Source: Fidelibacterota bacterium
Lineage (GTDB): Bacteria; Fidelibacterota; Marinisomatia; Marinisomatales; UBA1611
DNA length: 5,317 nucleotides
NCBI GenBank assembly: GCA_012964275.1
Contig: DTUG01000250.1
Location: 1-5,317, forward strand
Direction of reading: 5' to 3'
The notes under the pieces are model-generated. The model saw nothing but the letters and a program-made list of their open reading frames with translations. It made no database searches and was not told the DNA's origin. This document shows positions 1 to 5,317 of this stretch, in pieces; positions within the stretch are counted from its first letter, which is position 1; each line of letters starts with the position of its first letter. Position numbers and translations under genes: made by a program.

Positions 1-47
1 ACAGAACCAGATAATGGCTTGTTTCCTTCGATGACAATCTTATCCAT
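1..47 (-). CDS. murA: UDP-N-acetylglucosamine 1-carboxyvinyltransferase (MurA), N-terminal fragment, partial at window edge
   Basis: Only the first 15 codons and two bases of the next are inside the window; the gene continues past position 1. The peptide reads MDKIVIEGNKPLSGS, followed by an incomplete codon starting GT (Val). This matches the characteristic MurA amino terminus (MDKxxIEGGxPLxGxV, followed in the family by the ISGAKNA motif, here outside the window). MurA transfers enolpyruvate from phosphoenolpyruvate to UDP-GlcNAc in the cytoplasm, the first committed step of peptidoglycan synthesis. The ATG at 47-45 is supported by an AGGA Shine-Dalgarno six bases upstream that overlaps the end of recN. 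Only three bases separate the recN stop from this start, so it is probably the next gene of the same operon. The related enolpyruvyl transferase AroA is the main alternative, but its N-terminus usually looks different. Too short to be certain. Confidence 0.8.
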   Translation of the reverse strand, partial: MDKIVIEGNKPLSGS

Positions 48-50
48 ATA

Positions 51-1649
51 TTATCCTAAAACCGTATCCCCAATAAACAGTTCCCTGATGGCATTCTTAC
101 TCATTTGACCATGAAGGTACTTTGCGTTTACAGTTGTTCGGCCATCATGAATAGTTTTAGAAATATGTAAATGATGATCCGCCTTGCGGACGATCTGGGG
201 CAAGTGAGTTATACAAATAACTTGCTTTAATTGGGATAATTTCAAGAGTTGTTTAGCAACTTTTTCCGCGGTCTTTCCAGAAATTCCTGAGTCAATCTCA
301 TCAAATACAAGCGTGGGAACCGGGTCAAATTCCTGGAATACAGTTTTAATTGCCAGCATAATCCGAGATACTTCTCCCCCTGAAGCAATTGCAACCAAAG
401 GTTTTAGCTGTTCTCCAGGATTAGCACTTAGAAAAAATTCTACCTTATCCATCCCGCTTGGCAATGCCTGAACAAAAGCACCATCCAGGCTGATAAAACT
501 ATCATCGGAAGGTATGGTGATAATCCTGATCTGGAAAATCGCTCCAGGCATATTCAAGCCCTGCATGGATTTTTCAATCAATGAAGCAAGTTGATCCGCC
601 TTATTAACTCGGTTTTTATGCAGTGATTTGGCTAATACTTTATATTCTTCTTCCAAGGCGTAAATAAGATGTTCCTGATCTGTATCGGTCTTGGCTGTCA
701 ATGAGAGTGACTTTAATGTTTTTTCAATATCTTTTCTTGTTTGAATTACAGCATCCAGAGATCCACCATATTTTCTTTTTAGGGACTCCAGTGCCTGCAG
801 TCTTTCCTCCACGGACGATAATTGTTCAGAATCAAATTCAGATTTCACTAACATTTCTCTTATTTCAGAATCTGCTTCCTGTAGTTGAATCGTAGTAGAA
901 TTCAATAGATCATATAGATCTTGAAGTCCCACATCATATTCAATTAACCTACTTAATTCTTTGTTTAACTGAATCAATTCATTCATAAGACCATTTTCTC
1001 TATTATCAAGTCTACCCTTCAAAGTATTCAGGAAAGATAATATATTCTCAAGATGGTTGAGTCGACGATACTCGGAACCTAAATCATGATCTTCGTCTGG
1101 TTGTGGATTGGCGGCATCAATTTCTTGAGCCTGGAAAGAAAGAAGTTCCAGTTTCTCTTTACGTTCCGATGTTGTCCTATGTAAATCTTTCAAGGATTGT
1201 CGACTTTCCTGCAACTGATAAAAAATATTTTCCAGTTGCCGTACTTTGTCTTTATGCCCGCAAAAACGATCTAAATATTCTATATGTGACTCAGCGTTGA
1301 GTATAAACTGCTGATCATGCTGACCATGGAAATCAATGGTTGAACCTATTCTTTTTCGCAGTTCAGCCAGCGTAATCGGTGTGTCGTCCAAATAAGCTTT
1401 TGAACGCCCATTTTTTCCGATAATTCGACGGAAAGAATTATTGTTTATTCTAGAATCTACTACAGCTCTTTCCGTGCCGCTCCGAACCATTATTTTATCT
1501 GTTTTACCTCCAGTTGTAGCAGCCAATGCTTCCAATATAATTGATTTGCCAGATCCCGTCTCGCCTGTAATGACTGTTAGCCCTGGCTGGATTGGTATAT
1601 CCAACTTATCAATTATAGTAAAATTTTTTATTAAAAGCCGGTTAACCAT
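51..1649 (-). CDS. recN: DNA repair protein RecN
   Basis: RecN is a cytoplasmic SMC-like ATPase that acts early in recombinational repair of double-strand breaks. The 532-residue product has the full family layout. The N-terminal ATPase half carries Walker A GETGSGKS at residues 29-36, followed by the RecN-type HGQHDQQ segment at 108-114. A long charged, heptad-rich region from about 135 to 350 is the expected coiled-coil arm. The C-terminal ATPase half has the ABC signature SGGE (423-426), Walker B ending in DE (450-451) with EIDSGISG, and the H-loop THLPQI (481-486). RecN is commonly about 550-560 residues; here the C-terminus is short. The ATG at 1649-1647 overlaps the VanZ-like gene by 8 bp and places the IKNF motif at residues 7-10, as in the family. 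No Shine-Dalgarno is visible, so translation is probably coupled to the upstream gene. No frame disruption is seen. Confidence 0.97.
   Translation of the reverse strand: MVNRLLIKNFTIIDKLDIPIQPGLTVITGETGSGKSIILEALAATTGGKTDKIMVRSGTERAVVDSRINNNSFRRIIGKNGRSKAYLDDTPITLAELRKRIGSTIDFHGQHDQQFILNAESHIEYLDRFCGHKDKVRQLENIFYQLQESRQSLKDLHRTTSERKEKLELLSFQAQEIDAANPQPDEDHDLGSEYRRLNHLENILSFLNTLKGRLDNRENGLMNELIQLNKELSRLIEYDVGLQDLYDLLNSTTIQLQEADSEIREMLVKSEFDSEQLSSVEERLQALESLKRKYGGSLDAVIQTRKDIEKTLKSLSLTAKTDTDQEHLIYALEEEYKVLAKSLHKNRVNKADQLASLIEKSMQGLNMPGAIFQIRIITIPSDDSFISLDGAFVQALPSGMDKVEFFLSANPGEQLKPLVAIASGGEVSRIMLAIKTVFQEFDPVPTLVFDEIDSGISGKTAEKVAKQLLKLSQLKQVICITHLPQIVRKADHHLHISKTIHDGRTTVNAKYLHGQMSKNAIRELFIGDTVLG
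54..57 (-). promoter_or_regulatory. Shine-Dalgarno site for murA inside the recN 3' end
   Basis: The minus-strand AGGA lies in the last Leu-Gly codons of recN and ends six bases before the murA ATG at 47-45. It is the clearest ribosome binding site at the preferred starts in this window; most other starts rely on overlap with the preceding gene. It supports the choice of murA start and suggests murA can be initiated independently of recN translation. Confidence 0.6.
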
Positions 1650-1992
1650 ATTTAATGTGTAAATAATATTTCGTCATCATCGAACCGAAAATTACCCCAA
1701 TACCATCAGCTAATACATCAATACTGCTAGTGAATCTTCCTGGAATCATCCCCTGATATAATTCATCAACAATCCCAAAAACAACCCCAATTGTTATTAC
1801 ACCGTAAATGGGTTGTTTCCATGTCGAACTAAAAGCACGGATACCTAAAACTCCTACAATGCTGTACTCCATTACATGTAGCAATTTATCCCAGGATAAA
1901 AGGAAAATATCCGGTACAGATGTACCCGGGATAGAGGACCCCAGAAGTATTAACCCCAGGTAACCAAAAAAATAGACCTTATTCCTGTTCAT
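1642..1992 (-). CDS. VanZ-like family membrane protein
   Basis: A small integral membrane protein of 116 residues from the chosen start. Four hydrophobic segments are visible at about residues 6-21, 38-54, 62-78 and 90-106. VanZ-family landmarks are present: a DKLLH..E segment (D35, H39, E42), an acidic DELYQ (76-80), PGR (84-86), then a D-x-LAD-x-IG segment (92-99). VanZ itself gives low-level teicoplanin resistance, but most small chromosomal VanZ-like proteins have no known biochemical role, so resistance should not be assumed. The ATG at 1992-1990 is chosen because it places a short charged tail just before the first membrane segment, overlaps nnr by only 14 bp, and has GGA four bases upstream. 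A TTG at 2037-2035 would add 15 residues that duplicate nnr coding sequence in another frame. It has an AGGGG sequence five bases upstream, so it cannot be excluded. The gene ends inside the first codons of recN. Confidence 0.8.
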   Translation of the reverse strand: MNRNKVYFFGYLGLILLGSSIPGTSVPDIFLLSWDKLLHVMEYSIVGVLGIRAFSSTWKQPIYGVITIGVVFGIVDELYQGMIPGRFTSSIDVLADGIGVIFGSMMTKYYLHIKYG

Positions 1993-3499
1993 ATTTTCCG
2001 ATAACAGCAGCGACTTCGGCTGGAAGATCGGATGCAATCATTCCCCTTTTACCAATTGCCTGTGATAATTGATCTGCCGCTTTTCCATGAACGTATGTAG
2101 CAAGTCTGCATGCATTGTAACCATCCATACCCTGTGCACAAAAAGTTCCTATCATTCCACTTAATACATCTCCGGTTCCAGCAGTAGCCAAGGCCGGATT
2201 TCCCGATGAATTCAATGATACCTGTTTTCCTTGGCAAATACATGCTGGCACATGTTTGATTACAGCCGTACCTCGAAACCCGGACATGAATCTGGTGACA
2301 ATTGAAATAAAATGGCTCGTGATTTCATTAATGGGATGTTGGATCATTGCAGAGAATTCACCCAGGTGGGGAGTCACAATCAATTTTTCTAAATCACCTG
2401 ACAATTCACTATAACACTGCAGGCCATCAGCATCCAGTATAACCGGTTTCTTTATCGAATGAACTAATGCTTTAATTAATTTAATTGTTTCAGAATTTGT
2501 TCCTAATCCAGGTCCAATTATAATAGAATCCGCCCATTCAGATTTATCGACAATCTGATCAAAATTATTCATTGTAAGATAACCTCGTTCTTCATCGTCA
2601 CAGGAAAGAGTCATTCCTTCAAGAATATATTTTTCATAAACATTATTCAAGGATGAGGGTGCACAGGTTACGGTTAGTCCCGCACCAGAACGAAGCGCAC
2701 CGTAAGTAGCTAGCACAGCAGCACCGGTCATTCCTTCAGAACCGGCAACAATTAATACCTTTCCCTGTTTATGTTTATAAGTATTCGTTGCGGGACTCTG
2801 AAGTAAAGATGGTATATCTGTTTTATCGATTTGGTTCCAACTTAACCCTTCCTGATTCATAGTAGCGATTGATGGAAATCCAATATCGACAGGTTCAATC
2901 GATCCAGAGTGATCTTTCCCGTGTGCTAGACATAGACCAACTTTAACAAACCCCATTGTTATTGTTTTATTTGCCCTAACGGCAGTTGGTGAAATCAGTC
3001 CAGAATTACAGTCTAATCCTGAAGGAATGTCAATTGAGATCACAAATGCACCACTGTTATTTATCAAATCGATCCAAGGCAAGAATTCCGGTTTCAATTC
3101 ATTCCTGAAACCAGTACCTAATAACCCATCTATTATTATATCAGGATCAGAAAAATCTGGTAACTCCATGCCAAATGAGATTGAGCAGCCGGTTTGCATG
3201 CATTTTTCGAAAAAATGCGATGAATCACCGTTGATTAATTTCTGTTCCACCAGTGAATGAACTTGAATATTAAATCCTTGTTTGTGAAGGGTGAAGGCTG
3301 CCGCGAAGCCATCACCCCCATTATTGCCTTTACCGCATAAAATTAAAATCTGAGAATCAAGTATATCGGCAACTTGATGCTGAGCGGCTTCAGCCACTTT
3401 TCTTCCAGCAGAACGCATAAGATCGACTCCTGATATTCCGAACTTATCCATGGCGAAGCGATCCAAATCCTGGGATTGTTCTCTGGTAAGTAGTCTCAT
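1979..3499 (-). CDS. nnr: Bifunctional NAD(P)H-hydrate epimerase / ADP-dependent NAD(P)H-hydrate dehydratase
   Basis: This metabolite-repair enzyme restores NADH and NADPH damaged by hydration. The epimerase interconverts R and S hydrates, and the dehydratase removes water from the S form using ADP. The 506-residue length is normal for the fused form. The N-terminal epimerase domain (YjeF-N, about 1-215) shows the nucleotide loop GKGNNGGDG (56-64), DGLLGTGF (124-131) and DIPSGLD (157-163). The C-terminal ribokinase-like dehydratase domain (about 235-500) shows AGSEGMTGAA (252-261), GPGLG (329-333), DADGL (356-360), TPHLGE (376-381) and GNPALATAGTGD (433-444), whose last Asp is the expected catalytic residue. 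Two usually conserved spots differ: TPHLGE where TPHPGE is common, and Lys-His (415-416) where Lys-Gly is common. The ATG overlaps the acpS stop as ATGA with no clear Shine-Dalgarno, implying coupled translation. The E. coli fused homologue is also called yjeF or nnr. Confidence 0.96.
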   Translation of the reverse strand: MRLLTREQSQDLDRFAMDKFGISGVDLMRSAGRKVAEAAQHQVADILDSQILILCGKGNNGGDGFAAAFTLHKQGFNIQVHSLVEQKLINGDSSHFFEKCMQTGCSISFGMELPDFSDPDIIIDGLLGTGFRNELKPEFLPWIDLINNSGAFVISIDIPSGLDCNSGLISPTAVRANKTITMGFVKVGLCLAHGKDHSGSIEPVDIGFPSIATMNQEGLSWNQIDKTDIPSLLQSPATNTYKHKQGKVLIVAGSEGMTGAAVLATYGALRSGAGLTVTCAPSSLNNVYEKYILEGMTLSCDDEERGYLTMNNFDQIVDKSEWADSIIIGPGLGTNSETIKLIKALVHSIKKPVILDADGLQCYSELSGDLEKLIVTPHLGEFSAMIQHPINEITSHFISIVTRFMSGFRGTAVIKHVPACICQGKQVSLNSSGNPALATAGTGDVLSGMIGTFCAQGMDGYNACRLATYVHGKAADQLSQAIGKRGMIASDLPAEVAAVIGKYEQE

Positions 3500-3861
3500 T
3501 TATGCGGTAGAAATATAGCAAAAGCCAATGCCTGATCATCCGTATGGGATATGGAAACTCGGCATTCACCATTAATAATAAAATCCAGGGAAACCATGGG
3601 GGCTCCGGAATCTATGGGATCAATACTGATGGAATTGAATGGAACAGGATGATCCCACCCTCCCGATTTCAGAGCTTTCATAATAGCTTCCTTGGCAGCA
3701 AATCGCCCAGCAAAATGTATGGCGGGATCAGCCTTGCTCTGGCAATATTCCTGTTCCGATAAGGTAAAGACACGGGTGATAAACCGATCTTTATTTCTTT
3801 CCATTGCCGACCTGATCCGATTAACAGCAACAAGATCAGTCCCAATATAAATTTCAGGCAA
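3496..3861 (-). CDS. acpS: Holo-[acyl-carrier-protein] synthase (4'-phosphopantetheinyl transferase AcpS)
   Basis: AcpS transfers the 4'-phosphopantetheine arm from coenzyme A to a serine of apo-acyl carrier protein, activating it for fatty acid synthesis. It acts in the cytoplasm as a trimer in known homologues. The 121-residue length is typical. The N-terminal GTDLV has Asp9, and FAGRFAAKEAIMKAL (50-64) has Glu58; these are the expected metal-binding acidic residues. The C-terminal SISHTDD (103-109) closes the fold. The stretch between GAP (86-88) and SISH is about seven residues shorter than in typical members. The start is TTG at 3861-3859: an in-frame TAA lies at 3870-3868, and no ATG, GTG or other TTG precedes the GTDLV motif, so TTG is effectively forced. 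It overlaps the HAD gene by 8 bp, with only a weak GAGA upstream. At its 3' end it shares ATGA with nnr, a neighbour pairing I recall from other bacteria. Confidence 0.95.
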   Translation of the reverse strand: MPEIYIGTDLVAVNRIRSAMERNKDRFITRVFTLSEQEYCQSKADPAIHFAGRFAAKEAIMKALKSGGWDHPVPFNSISIDPIDSGAPMVSLDFIINGECRVSISHTDDQALAFAIFLPHK

Positions 3862-4558
3862 TTCCGTTTATCTCTTTTATAATATCCACCAGCTCGTAAA
3901 TATCTTGCAGATCCCAGTCCGCACCAGAATGTTGAGTCCCAAAAGTGTCGCCATAAACGGCGAAGGCGGTTCTCATACCGATCTGTTGAGCGCCAACGAC
4001 ATCACGCTCTGGCCAATCACCTACCATAATACTTTCCTGAGGTTGTATATCTATCGATTCCAGAGCCAATAGAAATGGCTTTGCGGATGGTTTTCTTTCA
4101 CCGCTGTCGTCAAAAGTGATAACTGCATCAAAATAATGATATAAATTAAGGTAATAGATGCGCATCCACGCTTCTCGGCTGGGTGCATCAGAAACCACAG
4201 CCAGTTTTATACCATACTTTGCCAGTGTCATGAGTGTACGATTCACATTAGGATAGGCTAGCAGATTAGCCTCTCTGGCTCTTCGGTAGGCTACAATCCC
4301 GGCAGCAAGGTATTTGTTATCAACAATACCAATAGAATTTTTTAGGAAAACATCAAACACCTTTTGGTTTTCCCACCCGAATTCCTCATAAGTAGCGATT
4401 ATATCCTGGTATGATTCTTCCTCATCAACATCGAGCCCAGCTTCAATCATACCCTTAACAGCTGCCCTGACGGCAACTTCCTTCATTTTCATGAAATCGA
4501 GGAGAGTATTATCCAAGTCAAATATTACCCCTCGAATCGGGAAATCATCTCCCGACAT
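3854..4558 (-). CDS. HAD-superfamily hydrolase (TIGR02253-like, probable phosphatase)
   Basis: A 234-residue cytoplasmic enzyme of the haloacid dehalogenase superfamily, with all four catalytic motifs in order. Motif I is DLDNT (nucleophile Asp14, acid/base Asp16). Motif II is the serine of VVSDA (Ser123). Motif III is Lys156 in ERKPSAKPF. Motif IV is GDWPERD (Asp181 and Asp186). A helical cap occupies about residues 20-100 between motifs I and II. The VAAGIVAYRRAR-like cap segment and the AVITFDDSGERKP run resemble the HAD group known as TIGR02253, whose substrate is not established. A phosphomonoesterase acting on a small metabolite is the most likely activity, but nothing here identifies the substrate. 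The ATG shares one base with the stop of the TPR gene (TAATG), and the 3' end overlaps acpS by 8 bp. There is no strong Shine-Dalgarno, so translation reinitiation from the TPR gene is likely. Confidence 0.9.
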   Translation of the reverse strand: MSGDDFPIRGVIFDLDNTLLDFMKMKEVAVRAAVKGMIEAGLDVDEEESYQDIIATYEEFGWENQKVFDVFLKNSIGIVDNKYLAAGIVAYRRAREANLLAYPNVNRTLMTLAKYGIKLAVVSDAPSREAWMRIYYLNLYHYFDAVITFDDSGERKPSAKPFLLALESIDIQPQESIMVGDWPERDVVGAQQIGMRTAFAVYGDTFGTQHSGADWDLQDIYELVDIIKEINGIA

Positions 4559-5317
4559 TATTTTTCATATTTGATAGGATTATTAATTTCGTCGATTTTT
4601 CGTTCAGATACTTTGCGCCAATTACGATCCTTATGGGCAATTTCAAAATATTTTTTAGCACGAATCTTATTCCCTAGACCCATTTCTGCAATACCGAGTT
4701 CATACCATCCACCGCCAAATTTTTGTTTTAAATCCACACATTTCTGGGCAGCGCTGACTGCTTGTTCCCACTCTCCTTGTTGATTTAAAACTGTGGCAAA
4801 ACGAAACCATGCGTCAAAATTATTTTCATCATATACCGTAGCTTGTTGGAATTGTTCTGAAGCTTCTGTATACAATTCTTGTTCTTCGTATGCGAGCCCG
4901 AGAAAGAGATAGCCATTAGCGTATGTCGGATCAATTTGAGTTGCGGTTTTAAGTAGATACTCTGCTGATGCATAATCCTTTTTATTAATATAAATATTCC
5001 CAAGGCGTCCATAAGCCTTTGTGTAGCCAGGATTTAGATCTATTGTCTTTTGGTATTTGACTATAGCTGAATCCAAATTGTTATCTGCTTCGTAAACTGA
5101 TCCTAAAGTAAACCAGGATTTATCATGGTCAGGCTTAATTTCGAGCACTTTACTCAGATAAGAAATAGCCATATCAGAATTCCCTAACTTTCTTTGGAGA
5201 ACTCCAAGTTGGAAATATGCCAGAAAAAATTCGCTATCAAATTTCAGCGCCTTTTTAAATAGTGCAGTCGCTTTATCTAAATTCCCTCTTTTGTAAGCCG
5301 TATTGCCATTATTATAG
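4558..5317 (-). CDS. Tetratricopeptide-repeat protein, C-terminal part (5' end outside window)
   Basis: The reading frame is open to the right edge, so the gene begins beyond 5317; 252 residues are visible. An ATG at 5172-5170 is inside the repeat array (the M of an SDMAISYL-like helix), and the 48 codons before it continue the TPR pattern, so it is not the real start. TPR units of exactly 34 residues begin at visible residues 31, 65, 99, 133, 167 and 201, preceded by an incomplete unit. Each has the W/Y-x2-LG-x2-Y, A-x3-F/Y and closing P or equivalent positions of the consensus. A short charged tail (about 230-252) ends the protein. TPR arrays are protein-binding scaffolds; the partner is unknown. 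Whether a signal peptide or another domain lies upstream cannot be seen. The stop overlaps the HAD start by one base (TAATG), tying the two genes together translationally. Confidence 0.9.
   Translation of the reverse strand, partial: YNNGNTAYKRGNLDKATALFKKALKFDSEFFLAYFQLGVLQRKLGNSDMAISYLSKVLEIKPDHDKSWFTLGSVYEADNNLDSAIVKYQKTIDLNPGYTKAYGRLGNIYINKKDYASAEYLLKTATQIDPTYANGYLFLGLAYEEQELYTEASEQFQQATVYDENNFDAWFRFATVLNQQGEWEQAVSAAQKCVDLKQKFGGGWYELGIAEMGLGNKIRAKKYFEIAHKDRNWRKVSERKIDEINNPIKYEK

Noticed and set aside
701..895. Plus-strand open frame opposite recN
   Set aside because: It overlaps the recN coiled-coil region completely, has no recognisable motif, and looks like a shadow of that gene. The same holds for plus-strand frames at 1103-1300 and 1441-1662.
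1642..1992. Antibiotic resistance gene based on the VanZ name
   Set aside because: No vanA-type cluster is present, and most chromosomal VanZ-like proteins have no demonstrated resistance role.
2049..2243. Second minus-strand frame inside the NnrD domain
   Set aside because: It is an out-of-frame reading of the conserved NnrD region. The nnr frame is intact throughout, so this is not evidence of a frameshift.
3200..3218. Inverted repeat GCATTTTT-cga-AAAAATGC
   Set aside because: It lies well inside the nnr coding region, has AT-rich 8-bp arms, and is not followed by a run typical of a terminator in a sensible place. It is most likely chance from Phe and Lys codons.
3027..3260. Plus-strand open frame opposite nnr
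   Set aside because: It is fully contained in the epimerase domain of nnr, with no motif or independent support. Plus-strand frames at 3544-3762 (opposite acpS) and 4571-4783 (opposite the TPR gene) are rejected likewise.
4785..5012. Minus-strand frame inside the TPR gene
   Set aside because: It is out of frame with a clear TPR repeat array and encodes nothing recognisable.
5170..5172. ATG as the start of the TPR gene
   Set aside because: The frame stays open for 48 more codons to the window edge, and those codons continue the TPR pattern, so this methionine is internal.
1..5317. Mobile element, CRISPR array, phage genes, defence system, or RNA genes
   Set aside because: No transposase, direct repeat array, integrase, terminal inverted repeats or tRNA/rRNA-like sequence was seen. 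The whole window is filled by conserved minus-strand genes.

Overview
This window is an ordinary-looking but extremely compact stretch of bacterial chromosome. All seven recognisable genes lie on the minus strand, so transcription runs from the right edge (5317) to the left edge (1). In transcription order they are: a TPR-repeat protein (5' end outside the window), a HAD-superfamily hydrolase, holo-[acyl-carrier-protein] synthase (acpS), a bifunctional NAD(P)H-hydrate epimerase/dehydratase (nnrE-nnrD fusion), a small VanZ-like membrane protein, the DNA-repair ATPase RecN, and the first 15 codons of what is very probably murA. There is no intergenic DNA to speak of. The junctions are a 1-bp TAATG overlap, an 8-bp overlap, a 4-bp ATGA overlap, about 14 bp, 8 bp, and a 3-nt gap. 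I see no internal promoter, terminator, RNA gene, mobile element, CRISPR array or long repeat.

The organism is a bacterium with a moderately AT-rich genome. AcpS, RecN and MurA are broadly conserved and do not identify the phylum. Shine-Dalgarno sequences are weak or absent before most starts; only murA, and possibly the alternative vanZ start, has a good one. Together with the tight packing and the TPR and HAD neighbours, this would suit an FCB-type lineage (Bacteroidetes-, Marinimicrobia- or Cloacimonetes-like), but that is a low-confidence guess.

Functionally the cluster mixes housekeeping roles: activation of acyl carrier protein (acpS), repair of damaged NADH/NADPH (nnrE-nnrD), a phosphatase-like HAD enzyme with no visible substrate clue, double-strand-break repair (recN), peptidoglycan precursor synthesis (murA), and two proteins without assigned roles (TPR and VanZ-like). 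acpS next to nnr is a pairing I recall from many bacteria. The overlaps imply one polycistronic message with translational coupling.

I did not find an exotic or clearly undescribed system. The points worth a second look are small: a forced TTG start for acpS, a recN-murA junction where both genes share a frame separated by one stop and one codon, a shortened segment in AcpS, altered residues in usually conserved NnrD motifs, a short RecN C-terminus, and a perfectly regular 34-residue TPR array.
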